A stretch of DNA of 64,000 nucleotides from Wyeomyia smithii (taxonomy: Eukaryota; Arthropoda; Insecta; Diptera; Culicidae), in contig NC_073694.1 in assembly GCF_029784165.1 (NCBI RefSeq), forward strand, positions 23,322,506 through 23,386,505, given 5' to 3'. The notes beneath the pieces were generated by a model that saw only the letters and a program-made list of their open reading frames with translations, searched no databases and was not told the DNA's origin. Below are positions 45,514-57,129 of the stretch, in pieces. Position 1 is the first letter of the stretch. Each line of letters opens with the position of its first letter. The position numbers were made by a program, and so were the translations under genes.

Positions 45514-46757
45514 AAAGACTGGAACGCGCAAAAATTGGTCGACTTCAAATTGGTATATTTCTGTTAAAAATGCATTAAAAAAAACATGAAATGTTGCATT
45601 TGGAAGTTGAGTGTATATACAATGGTTGCTAAAATGAATTTTCACCGGTTGCTCTCCAGTTTTCATAATGGCGTCCAAGCAAGAGGAACAGCGTGTCAAA
45701 ATTTTGCTCGCGCAGCAAGAGAATCCGACGTTCGCACGCCAAACTGGCAAAATTGCTGGATGTGGCCAAATCGACCGTAACATATATTTCAAAACTGTTC
45801 GGGGATCGTCTATCGACCGCCAGGAAGCCTAGAAACGGCGGCAATCGTAATTCGGACGTGGCAGCGACGATGAAGAAGGTGGCAGGGAGTTATAAGCGGA
45901 ATCCTAACCTCTCCATCAAATACGTCACTGGCAAGCTCATTGTCTCCCATACTAATGTGTAGCGAGGCAAGAAACAAGTCGGGTGGTCGACGTTTAAGAT
46001 GATGAAGGTGGCGAACCCAGATTACGAACAAAACACCTCGGCAAAGCGGTGGTACGGAAAACTGTAATCTGCTTACAAAGTTCGACCGTGGGTGACGAAT
46101 CTTATGTGAAGTTTGATTTCAAGTAGCTTCCGGGACAGGAATTTTATACTGTACCAGGAAAAGGAAAGGTGGCCTGAATTTCAAAACCATCAAACTATCG
46201 AAGTTCCCGAAGAAATACCTCGTCTAGCAGGCCATATGTATGTGTGTTCTAAAAAGCGGCATTTTCATCAGTACGAAACCGTAAATCAAGAGATCTACGT
46301 CCAGGAGTGCCTGGAAAATCGGCTAGTACCATTCCTAAAGCAACATAAAAGGCCTGTGCTGTTCTGGTCGGACTTGGCAAGCTGCCACTATGGGAAAAAG
46401 GTGTTCGAGTGGTACGATGCGAACAACGTGGTTGTGATACCCTTAGACCACAACCCTTCTAACAGTTCAGATTTCCGCTCTATCGAACAGAATTTAGACT
46501 TGGGCAAACGAAACATCAAAAAAACTAATAAATCCATCGAAAACGAGTAGCAGAATAAATCTAGCTGGCGTTTGGCGACGAATAAGGTCGATAAGACCAC
46601 TGTACAAAATTCAATGAAAGGGGTTAAGCGGATGGCACGGCAGTTTGGATTTGGCAAACTGAACTACTAAAATAAAAATAGAAAGATTTTTGTATTACGA
46701 ATTTTGACTGAAAGGGACGATTTTTTTGTCGACCAATTTTTGCGCGTTCCAGTCTTT
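45514..46757 (+). mobile_element. ITmD37E element copy D, complete ends, broken transposase
   Basis: 30 base terminal inverted repeats (AAAGACTGGAACGCGC...) at 45514-45543 and 46728-46757 are perfectly matched. Inside, the transposase starts at ATG 45668 (MASKQEEQRVKILLAQQENP). The first catalytic Asp is in GDESYVKFDFK (about 46090-46122), the second in SDLASCHYGKK, the Glu in FRSIEQNLDL. The Asp-Glu spacing is 37, defining ITmD37E. Several stops and frame changes break the frame, and WPDL reads WSDL. The C-terminus ends GFGKLNY near 46668. At 1244 bp it has the normal length of such elements. Intact ends mean it might still be moved in trans. Confidence 0.85.
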
Positions 46758-46759
46758 GT

Positions 46760-48400
46760 TCGAAACCATTGCAAGTGTTTCCAAAATAAAAACGTTTGGC
46801 TATTTTTTTAGCTGTAAAGCGGTTTTACAGCAAACAATAGCTTTAAAGGCGTCCATTTCGACTCTACATCAAAACTAAAAACAAAACTACTGTGACAATA
46901 TACCGTCTAAAAAAACGAAAAAGTCATGAATTTAAAATGAAAATACTTAGATGCCGCTTGAAATCTCGAATTTTACCAATGCTTAAATTGAGAGAATCTA
47001 TAAAACATTTATAGGGATGGGGAATAATCTTATACTACCGTGGCAAACCGTTAACAGGAACAAAATTTTAAAGGTCTCCAGAGCGCTAACAAATCAGAAA
47101 CTCGCATAGAACACCATATTCAGAACTTATCAATTTTGGCTGAGCTTTAGATACAATGAATGTTTGAAAAAAAGTAATGAAAATAGGAGTGAAGTGAGAC
47201 TATAAAATAAGGTGTTTCACGCTTAGGATAGGGAGAGAAATATTCATTGTGATACTGGATGAGGAAAAAACCGGGCATTACTAGGCAAAAAAACTAAATG
47301 TTAAACAATTAGAGCGTTAGCAATAAAAGTTGAGCGAAAATTCAACGATTTACCAAGGCACTTACAGCTCGCAACTTAGATATAAAAATATTGTTTGCCA
47401 TTATTACAACAAATGAATTAAAATGAAAATAATTTGATTTTGCTTTAAAAGTCTAAAAATGATAAAATTCATAACATTCAAGGTTCTAACTTGTACAAAA
47501 CATGAAATATTGGGATGCGCAAGCAGTTTGAAATTTATAATGCACTCAGTATAAAGTTGCTCATATAAGGTCATATAACTTTGGTGCTGATTGGATCACT
47601 CCTCGATCCTTCAGATCTTTTCCTTTATTTGATAGAAATTCGTCAAAAACCCTTTACTGCTTCTAATTATGAAGGTGGTGGATAACATAATAGGTCTATT
47701 CGCTGAACACTACCTGAAGAATTCCAACCACAATGGAGTCAGCTATTTCAATAATATGGTGTGAGGTGACGAAACAAAAGTAAATTCAGATAGCTGACAT
47801 TATGCTAGGCGTACCAGAAAAAGCGAGAAATAGTTTTAGATTCTCTAGATGGTGTTTACCAATACCAATCTTTTTTGCGAATTCTTTCCGATTTAACAAC
47901 CAATCAGGCGGTTTCGGTTTATTTTAGTCGTCACCTCCTGTTCAAGTTGCATTTTGTTGGCTATTATACATGTAAGGATGTCTTTTCCACCCAATTAAGT
48001 ATTCAGAGGTCATTACTTGAACTAGTTTATCTACACTACACTCGTGTTTATGATTTCTCCCGGTATTTCAGGGCTTAACCACCTAGTACAGACTTACTGT
48101 TTTCAATCACAGAAAGCGGTAAATCAATGATGTCATGATGTATAGTTTACCATACACCTATTATATTTTCCACTAAAGGTTGAGGTTGAAATACAGATGA
48201 CTTTATAAGTAATGCTTACACCTATTATTTTCTCCACCAGTGTACATAATGTCTAGAAATGAACTGATACATTTTTCCTGAAGAAAGTAAGTGTAGTGTC
48301 GCTAGATATGTTGATATTACATTTGAAAAATCAAATTGCGTTTTTTAGCAAACGTGCGTATTTTGATTTTAAATTTAACAATTTCGTCGTATTTCTGAGG
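46760..48400. other. AT-rich DNA without recognised features
   Basis: No gene, RNA or repeat family seen. Small frames (for example 47875-48078) have no domain. Confidence 0.35.
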
Positions 48401-48770
48401 AAATTTTTTACATAGAAAATACTTATCACTCAGTGGTATTATGAACAAGACACGAGTTTCAGCATTTTCATGAATTTATTTGCTTCTAATTTTTTTCCTC
48501 TTTTACCAATATCTCTGGAACTCTTGTAGTTATGGTCATTGGAATTCAATTGGATGATGCAACTTGAAGGAAATAAGCCAGAAATTCAGATGTCAGTTGC
48601 CAAGGGTTGCCAGTTGCTTGGGTATCCATAAAAACTGTTTTTCATGAAAAGCAGCTGGGAATGATCAATAAAAATAGTTGTCAATTGTTGCTCTATGCTT
48701 AATGAATAGTAATGTTTTACTGTCTTCAATAAAATATTTTACTAAAATCTATGGTAAAATAAAATAAAAT
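48400..48770. repeat. diverged duplicated module
   Basis: CACTCAGTGGTATTATGAAC (48428) and CAATATCTCTGGAACTCTTG (about 48508) with CATTGGAATTCAA (about 48538) recur at 49655 and 49975-50020. The end (ATCAATAAAAATAGTTG to the CTTCAATA-AATAT stretch, 48663-48745) is repeated at about 51650-51735. Old duplicate blocks; no gene. Confidence 0.4.
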
Positions 48771-48820
48771 AAAGTAAAATGAAAAATATTTATTCATAAA
48801 CGAGAAATTATTCTATGGAG

Positions 48821-49089
48821 CAGTGGTGTCCAACCTGTTTGGCTCCGCGGTCCCCTTTGCGAAGTACAGAGAGCTTCGCGGCCCCTCAAAAAAATTTCAG
48901 ATACAAATTTGCAACATAAAGTTGCGTTTTTCCGTCTCTTATCCTTCTGCAAGTCTAATTTTTTTTACGTCTTGGTTCAAAATCCGCTTTCACAGAGATA
49001 TCTAGAAAGAAATTTAAAATACCTGTCAATTTTACCAAGAGCTTAGCGGGCCCTTTCACCGGCCGCAGACCACCGGTTGGGAACCACTG
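48821..49089. mobile_element. 269 bp hAT-type MITE
   Basis: Ends CAGTGGTGTCCAACC and GGTTGGGAACCACTG are the classic hAT terminal repeat. The flanking octamers CTATGGAG and CTTTAGAG match at six of eight positions, consistent with an 8 bp target duplication. Non-coding. Confidence 0.8.
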
Positions 49090-49344
49090 CTTTAGAGAAA
49101 GTTTTATCAATAAAAATGAAAACGTTTGTTTAAGTTGGAACTTGAAAATTCAAATGATAAAAAACGACTGTTTGAATATTTAAGCAACTGGCAACATTTC
49201 CTGTCAAAATATATATAAATGATTTCTGAATTCATTGGCTGATTACCTTTAATAGCATCGTTCAGAAAGACTATAATCGAAACAGAGATATTAGCGTAAT
49301 AAGATTACAAATAAGAAGCAAATCAGAGTAAATTTGACTCTCAG

Positions 49345-49640
49345 GTAGGGGCCTGGCGTGGTTGGTAACGTCTTTGCCAACCACGCTCGACGCCTGGTTC
49401 GAATCCCAACGCCGACATAGGTGTCGATGGTTGTGGGGTGGCGTGATTCACTCACAACCAACCTAACTGGTCTAGATTCAATACAAGCTGACACCGGGAG
49501 ATTTTCTGAGGCGAACAATCTCTGGGATCACGCCTTCCATCGCATGAGAAAGCGAAGCCGTTGACGCCGGTCCGTTAATCAATGGGTCGTGAGTTATGGT
49601 TCTGGGTGGAGTCACCTCCTCGGGTGTCGGTAAAAAAAAA
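49345..49640 (+). mobile_element. tRNA-headed SINE, family 1, second copy
   Basis: Plus-strand copy of the 26130-26455 family: box A GGCGTGGTTGGTAACGTC, box B GGTTCGAATCCCAAC, body with GTCGATGGTTGTGGGGTGGC and GGTCCGTTAATCAATGGG, ending CGGGTGTCGGT plus about ten A. The A tail marks the 3' end. Confidence 0.8.
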
Positions 49641-49714
49641 ACACTAATCACGCAGTGGTTTTATGAGCGAAACATGAGTTTAGAGCTTTGAGGTTTCTCA
49701 AGAAATAAAGTCAG

Positions 49715-49925
49715 ATATACTATTAAAAAGCAGAGCCTTGGTGCTACATTCCGATTCAGAACTTGACCTTCTGTTTATTATACACAGACTTCACAGCCAA
49801 CTGTGTACAGGACAATTGCGGAGCTACGATCCTACTGACACTAATAGTCTCTCCTGAGCCAAGACTCGAACCTACGACAAGTGGGCTTGTTAGGTCAGCA
49901 TCGTACCTCGAGACCAACTGAAAAG
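49715..49925 (-). mobile_element. tRNA-headed SINE, family 3
   Basis: Minus strand begins CAGTTGGTCTCGAGGTACGA and TGC (box A), then GTAGGTTCGAGTCTTGGCTC (box B), then a body shared with 26640-26750. A tRNA-like head with a SINE-like body. Confidence 0.65.
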
Positions 49926-50199
49926 TCTATTATATATATACTATTATTTGCTTTTAATTTTAATTCCTATTTTCTATTATCTCTGGAGCTCCCTTGATTA
50001 TGGACATTGGAATTCAAAAAGAAGATACAATTTTAATGAAATTATTATTGTTATAATTATTAATATTATTTATTAATTCATCTGACAAGTTATCGTCTTA
50101 ATGAATTAAAATTCAATTACTAAAGCTCAACAGATATTAAAAAAGTGATAGCAACTTCTGTTTGTAAATATTCGAGGTACATCCAAAATGGAACAGTTG

Positions 50200-51450
50200 A
50201 CTAGTTTTGTTGATGGTACGGATTATTCTGGAGATTGATACAAAATATCCAAAAACAGAGCGATCGAACGACGTTGAAAACATTTCATCCAGTGATCTGC
50301 GTTGAATTCGACCAGGAGCATTATCCTGGGTTTCTCCAAAATGACCATTGCCTCCTGAATCTTTTTTCTACGTTCCATAGTAGCAATTTCCAACAGATTA
50401 CAACGGTGTTCATATGAAGGAAGATTCAGCCTGTCTGTGCGAAACGAACAAAACGTCTTTGCAGCCACACGATCCTATCAACCTAAGTTGTTTGGTATGG
50501 CGCCTCCACTACAGTTGACGATTCCAGAATCGATCTTACTAATGCCGAATATAACAATACCAGACAATGAACATTAGTGAAATCTCTAGACACCTTTATA
50601 ACAAATTCTAGCTGACGACTTAATTTTTCATCAAGTAGTATCTCAAGGTCATTAATTCCATTGACACGAGCTAGAGGTGTACGTCCGATTATATAAGTAG
50701 CTTTCATGGGATTACGATGAAATGAAATTACAGCACCTTTCTGGACACTGATAGTCATTAGGTTTTCTGACACCAATCTTTGAAAATATCCAACAGCTTG
50801 CAGCTTTTACCATAAACCATAAAAATGTTCAATTCATAAGCATAGAACAGCATACAGCCTCTTCCAAGACGAGCTGCGACATCATTTACAAACAAAACGG
50901 AAAAGAGCGGTCCAAGACTACTCCCTTGTGGAACGCCAGTTGTGTTCGTGTATTGTCGATTAGGTACGATTGCAACCATTTATTCATGTCTTCGAAAAGA
51001 CCCATTCTAGTTAGTTTGTGAAATAACATTCGATGGTTAATTTTATCAAATGCAAGTCAAGTCTATGTAGACAGCATCCACCTGTTTTTCGTTTCCAATA
51101 TGAGCGATATAGTCCGAAGTGAAACAAACCAAGTTAGTTGTCACAGAACGACCAGGATAAAAACCGCGTTGATCAGGAAAGATGATGCCTTGTGTGTTAA
51201 AAAGCCGGTGATCACTGAGAATCATTTCAAATAATTTAGGGCAGGCGCTTTGTGATGTTATACCACGATAGTGTAGCGCAGAGATATTTGTCTTTTTCCA
51301 AAGAGCTGGGAATTTGCCTTGTTGTAAAGACCAATTAAATATTTTTGCTAGTGGATTGGAAAGTTCTCCCATGTATTTTTTTAAAACGATAACAGGGATA
51401 TCATCAGGTCCTGGAGCGTTTCCTCGGTTATTTCTGAAACGTCAGCCGAA
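50200..51450 (-). pseudogene. Jockey-type reverse transcriptase remnant
   Basis: Minus strand, in order: GPDDIPVIVLKKYM, MGELSNPLAKIFNWSLQQGK, YRGITSQSACPKLFEMIL, DQRGFYPGRSVTTNLV, AVYIDLTC (51430-51050), then TTGVPQGSSLGPLFSVLFVN (50930-50870) and CMLFYAYELNIF, then ISFHRNPMKATYIIGR with LARVNGINDLEILLDEKL (50725-50620). These are RT fingers/palm blocks in order of non-LTR Jockey elements. The catalytic YADD reads YAYE, and frames shift at about 51046 and 50760. A 5'- and 3'-incomplete dead copy. Confidence 0.85.
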
Positions 51451-52009
51451 ATTATGTGTATTGGGATAACGAAAGCGGCGAGTACAGCTTGATCAGTAGT
51501 AGCAGCAGTTGTAATAAAAACAGTAGGAAAATGATCAGCAAATAATTCACATTTAATCAATGGGTAAGGAATTCAGGAACTATATAAATGTTAACCAGAG
51601 GTGTCGCTAGTTACTTTGAAATAAAAAACCGTTTTCCATCATGAACAGCTATCTATAAAAACAGTTGTTAGTTGTTGGTTTTTGCTTATTCATTAATGAT
51701 GCTTTATTTTTCTTCAATACAATATCTTATTACAATCTGTCGCATCTGTCTGTTCGGGTCTTTGTCTCCTCGCCCATTTCGAAGATTTCTCCACCTACCA
51801 CCACCTCAGCACCAACACCACTAGTACTCCCACGTTCTCTATTAGCTACCAAAGCTGATGATGAGCCCCAACCTCACCGCTTCTCTCCTGAAGGGCCACA
51901 GCTCTACGATTTTATCCTGATTGTATCGATATCACCCGCAAAACCATGAGATATTTCTATCCACGTTGGCTCTCCGTACTGCAGCTTCTAAGGCAATGTT
52001 GAGCAGCAG

Positions 52010-52230
52010 CTTTTAAAGCGCGCCAGTTGCTTTAGAGATGTTTTCTATCATTCTCAGCCACAGCTTATTTCGCTTGACTGAGTCGAACGCCGCTTTGAGA
52101 TCCACAAACAGATGCTTGCATTCTCTTGATTCACCTAGAATCTGTCGATCCCTCTCGAAGACCAGTCTGCTATTCAACGACAATAGCTTCCGCCAACCGT
52201 CTCAGTCTCAAGAACAATATACGGAAGATC
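52010..52230 (-). pseudogene. small non-LTR reverse transcriptase fragment
   Basis: Minus strand reads HLFVDLKAAFDSVKRNKLWL (about 52118-52060), an RT motif A-like block with the catalytic Asp context, preceded in other frames by a TGLREG..STD stretch. Surrounding text is stop-ridden. The clade (RTE or Jockey/R1) cannot be told from this piece. Confidence 0.5.
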
Positions 52231-52279
52231 ACTTTGTACATAGAATGAAGCAACGCGATGCCTTTTTGTAGTCATAATC

Positions 52280-53200
52280 AAAGAAAAAACAGGGTTTTTG
52301 GCAAAAAGTAACACTTTTATAAAAAATAAAGGGTCCAACGAAGCGTTTCAATCGACAGCAAAGTTGTGATTTTTTGTGGAGTTTAAGCCAAATCTTCGCA
52401 TCTCTTCCTTCTCCAGGTGCGTTTTCTTAAACCACCCATGTTCCTGTACTCGACGCTTGCGTTGCTTGGACTATCACACGGAAACAAATCGACACGTCAT
52501 GTTAAAGTGTTTTACACTTAAATTTGCACTACTGGATGAAGCACGTAAGATTCATGTGCAAAACACTGCAGATTCATCTGTCGCCTATCGCCGCATTTGA
52601 AACAGAAAAACACTTTCGATTCGTTTGCTATCACATTGCAATACAATGATTGTATCTTGAATCTGAAATAAACTTCTGTTTCATTTGAAAAGGATTTTCT
52701 TTCGGTTTTTGAATGATAATAATGTGAAATGCGAATAATTTTATGGAATGTTTGTTTATTGATTAGATAGAAAATCAAATTTATTATAACCAAACTTTTC
52801 AGAAACGCATAATTACAAGATGTAAACAGTCAAAAAAACAGAAAGAGTGAGTTATTTAACAGTAGTACAAGATAAGAACTTTACTTTCACTCGTTATATT
52901 TGCATCTTGCAGTTAGGCCTTTTGAAAAGTGCGTGGTACAAGTATAGGTTTTATAATTGTTAAATATAATTCTATAACCTAAAATGGATCTATGAACCTT
53001 ATGCATATAAATTTCACGACAAATCAAACTAGATTGTAACAATTGATGATAGACTAGTTTAGCGTAGGTTACATGTATAAATATATTGCACTGAAAGCAC
53101 GAAGTTGCACAAGTTAATTCATTATTACTGTGGTTGTTCACAATTTGCAGTGGCACGATTGAGTGGATTAGGCATGATAGACAATCGGCTAGAAACGTAC
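52280..53200. other. unassigned region; probable 3' flank of the minus-strand gene
   Basis: No repeat family recognised. A minus-strand AATAAA at 52760-52755 could serve the gene ending at 53208, but this is only a candidate. Confidence 0.3.
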
Positions 53201-53207
53201 ACCTACA

Positions 53208-53930
53208 TTAATGAATGCGAAGTAGTTTCGGCTTTCGATCGAACGCAACGGTATCCTTGAGTACGTCATCAAAATCAAACTCCATCGAATCTGACTCGAT
53301 TGAAAGTTTGATTTGAAGTAAATGTTCCACATATAGAACATATAAAAAAATATTACTCACGTAGATCACAGATATATTTCCGGTAGAATTGCTTTGATTT
53401 TGCCTTGACACAACGTTATCTCTAACAGGCTGAGCATCAGGTACCAACAACTCCTAAAATATCACAAAATATTAATTAAATCAATGTTTGAATTTCTGAA
53501 ATTAAATTTTACCTCTTGCGTAAATTCCCAATCCTGCAGAATTGAGCTCGCACAGGCTGGTGAATCCAAAGTGGAATTGTCCCTGTCCAAATTTTCTCGC
53601 GAAGCCAGAGGTAAATCCTCATCGGGCTGTAAACAAAACATATTATTAGCAATATTTTTGTTTTAAAACTTTAGGTATACCTCTATCGAAATTATCGTTT
53701 CGTTGCCCTCTTGCTGAACAAGCGTCACCAAGCTAGATTTGATTAGAAGTTGTAAAATTGCCGTTGGATCGCCTTCATTTACTTCCGAATCTAAAAAAAC
53801 GATTTGATTCAATTATAATAAAAAAAAAACATTTAGGTATGTACTCACTTTGTAAAAACTTTCGTATATAATCCGGGAATCCAGCAACATCTACAATAGA
53901 ACGCGACCCGCTGCTGTGTTTACTCGCCAT
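53208..53930 (-). CDS. five-exon gene for an unrecognised 161-residue protein
   Basis: Reading the minus strand from ATG 53930 (context AAAAAATGG), exons are 53930-53849, 53790-53681, 53626-53513, 53453-53361 and 53294-53208. The first three introns are 58, 54 and 59 bases, with GTGAGT, GTATAC and GTAAAA donors and TTTAG, TACAG and TTTAG acceptors. The fourth (66 bases, GTGAGT to CGAG) is in-frame and stop-free, so it could be retained. All joins keep one frame to TAA 53210-53208. The product starts MASKHSSGSRSIVDVAGFPD, has an Ile/Leu-rich stretch (ILQLLIKSSLVTLVQ) in exon 2, an acidic Ser/Asp-rich middle, and an acidic-then-basic end (MEFDFDDVLKD...RKPKLLRIH). No signal peptide, membrane segment or known domain was recognised. 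It lies in a transposon-poor stretch. It could be a host gene or the first exons of an intron-bearing element. Confidence 0.55.
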
Positions 53931-56900
53931 TTTTTCTTCGTTCAATACAGCTGCCACTTGACTTACAAAAACCAAACAGATGACTCGAATGTGTTTGGCA
54001 CATGAAAATCACTACAATGAAACCTTAGGGCATATTCAAGTGTATTCCACTTGAAAGAGATGTGCAAATATTACGTAATTCATGAGTGCTTCAAAAATTT
54101 TAGAGCATGTGCAGCATCACTTTAATTGATAGTGATTTTCTATTTATTTTCATAAAATAACTTTATCCAATCCGTGTGCAGCGCTATTTTGAAATCTATG
54201 TGTCGAATCTCTTGGATAAATCGTGCCGATTCATATCAGTGCAGTGTGAGCCTAGGCATTGGCGTAACTAAGGAAAAATCCTAGGGGGGCTGATTTTTTA
54301 TGCAAAAATGGCATAGCAAGTTTTTTTTACTTTTTGTATTTCTCGTGGGATCCGACTTCGGCACTGCAGCAGTAACTGGAGGAAGTCGACAAAAAATTAG
54401 CGAATTTCTGCCATACTGTTTTCTTTCTTTTTCATTCCACTTAAGGTTTAAGGTATTGATAGAAGGTTTTGTATATCCTTTTTTGGAAACACCTACCGAC
54501 CAGCCTACAGAGATTTTTTCCGCGTGCTTCGGTTCCTAGAGTAAAGCTACCGTTTAGGGCCCTGATGCACGTTCATGCTCTAAAAAGGTTTCTAAAAATT
54601 CATAAGGTGCAAGTATTTGTAAAAATTACATTCAATTGTTTCGGTCCTTTTTATGAAACATTTGGAAAATTGTTTATTTACACAGAATAATCGTTGTCAA
54701 TCACCAGTTGAGTCAAACTTTTTTTAACGTGAAACAAAAAAAGCGATTCATAACTGAAGGGGGGGGGGGGGTATATTTTGTTTTGTTATCAACTTTAAAC
54801 AAAATATATTTATTTTAAAAGGTTAAAAATAAGATGTAATAAATTGAAACAAAAACCGAACGGGAATTGAACTTAAAGACATTTTTGAGTAACTATAAGA
54901 CCTGAACTACGAAATCAATCGCTGTTTATTGCTTCGTTTAAAGTGTCAAGGACTAGACAGAGCAAAAACATGATTGATATTTGAACAAAAGCTTCTCAAA
55001 TTACTTTGAGTTCTTTTAAGTTCTGCGTAAGACAACAAAAAAAACTTCTGCTTAAAGGTCAAGTTAGTCATTTTTCTCATTTATGAATTTATTTTCCAAC
55101 AATCCTAGATCATTAATCCTTCGTAGATTATCAGATCGGTTGAAACCGAACACTAAAGAGAAACCGGTCCGTGCAATCACCTTTCGATTGTGCATCAATT
55201 TCCCAAATGAGGCACCACAAACGCAATAGAGATAGCCTCTCGTGATTGATTCCGGCCTTTTCGGGCCGCCGCCGGACAAACTTGAAACGGAACGACGATG
55301 ATTGATGGTTGAACTGTTTAATTAGGTGACCCTGACCGCCTAAGGGCCGCCCGGTAGCGATTCGCTTCGGTGCGCATCCACTTTTTGGGGGCTTAAGAGA
55401 TGCTAGCCTGCGGGGCTTTGCTCTGCAGCGGATCGAGCGTTGACCTTCCCGGCGGCGATATGGACACCGATCGGTGTTAACAAAATTGGATCAATGCTTT
55501 TTTTGTCTTCGAATGTCAACATCTGTGCTTCACCAAAATTAAATGATAAATGACTACCTTGAAGGTGCCACAGAGTGACGGGCTTACTCAGAGATAAATG
55601 TCATTTGAACTGAAATGAAATGAATTTCAGCTCAAAACCGACTGAACCTGACGGCCGTCAGGGGGCTAATTTTCCATGACTTACGTAATCCACTGATTAC
55701 GAACGTAACAAGCGCTGGTTAGGAAATTTCACCCAACATTGAATAATCGGATTTTCTCCAGATTTCTTCACATATTCGAGCCCACACACAAAAACCCGGC
55801 AAACAAACAATGAGTCGACCCATAAATTTCCTCCTATTTGGCAGGTTCAAAACAATAAACCGTACTTCTGTGCCGGTTGTTGTTCGGGGCTAATTCCGCC
55901 CAACAACAGTGGGAAAAAACTGTACTGCTCAACGTGTGTGTATGTGGGAAAGATGGCCTTTCATTGATCCAGAGACCGCAAACAAAGCGAAAGAGATGGC
56001 GCTGTATACTTTGAACTGGCACAAAGCCAGCGCAAAATTCTCCAACATTTTATGATGAATATAACCGTCGCTTACTGCTGCTGTACACCCTCGATTCCTC
56101 TCCTCTGGTTCTTGGTTGCCAACACTGATCATGTTAGCAGTTGCTTTACACCGGGGAAAAACTGACATAACCAAGCAGGCACTGTTTTCGCTCTCTATCT
56201 TCCACCAACTGGTTTACTCCAGCCAAGTTAGTATTTCCTTCTCCAGCTGCAAACACGTCATGATCTGGACTTGCCCCTTGTCCCCAATCTCCCTCCCGGC
56301 ACGAGGTTTTCTGTAGGTCGTGTAAGCTATTACCATTAAAGATACATTTTTCTCCGGTTCATTATTATTACCGAGTGGTTTTTTTCTCTCTCTGCCGTAC
56401 GAGCAATTGCTGCTTGTGCAGTCTGTAGTTGTCGATTATAAAATCGCGCTGCCGCTTTGCGGCCCGGTACCGAGAGACACTTTCGTTTTCCTTCGATTCG
56501 ATACGCTCCGTGTCGGTCGGGTGTCAGCTGAGCCACCAATCGACCACCGTTCAGTGCAGGAACCTGGCCGTCTCGAATTGTTGCCACAAAACCGGGCAAC
56601 AGCTTGAGACCCGGGTCGAACTTCTAGGTCAGTGGAGGTCTTTTGGGCTTCTGACGCCTCCTCCTAGCACAAAGAAAAAAAAAAACACAATAAACTGTAC
56701 ACAGAATTGAAATTCGACTTGTGTGTCTTCTCAACAGAACCTCCCCCTAGGAGGGAAGGTGTCTATTATGTTGTTACCAGCACCTTTGATACCGCAGCAA
56801 ACCATCTGGCTGGAAAACAACTTCTACACGTTCTTGACTGTAAGCTCCACAGACAGACTGGACTGAGGTATGGAAAGCTGTTATTTGTACACCGATTTGC

Positions 56901-57120
56901 CAGCGGGCTGATATCGGTTTTGCTAAATTATAGGCTAGAATTTTTACTGCCTCGCAGTTGGCTTGGCGTGTCGAAGACAATAACTTTGAAACCGAAATTG
57001 AGGTATTTTTACCGCTTGATGACACGGAACTGCGGTGTTAGATTTTTTAAAAGGTTCTACATTCCATTTTTATTGATGGCAATAAAAAGAACAATCAAAG
57101 CAAAAATTCGCAAGGTTATG
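53931..57120. other. unassigned, transposon-poor stretch
   Basis: No element family recognised. A G run of 11 lies near 54760. 55060-55720 and 55930-56620 are G+C-richer. The 139-codon plus frame at 56707-57126 ends in a basic tail but has no recognisable domain and is opposed by an 83-codon frame, so I do not call it. Possible regulatory or exonic DNA of a neighbour. Confidence 0.35.
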
Positions 57121-57129
57121 ATTTAAAAT

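Noticed and set aside
56707..57126. 139-codon plus-strand frame
   Set aside because: No domain recognised and the basic tail comes from AT-rich sequence; kept only as part of an unassigned stretch.
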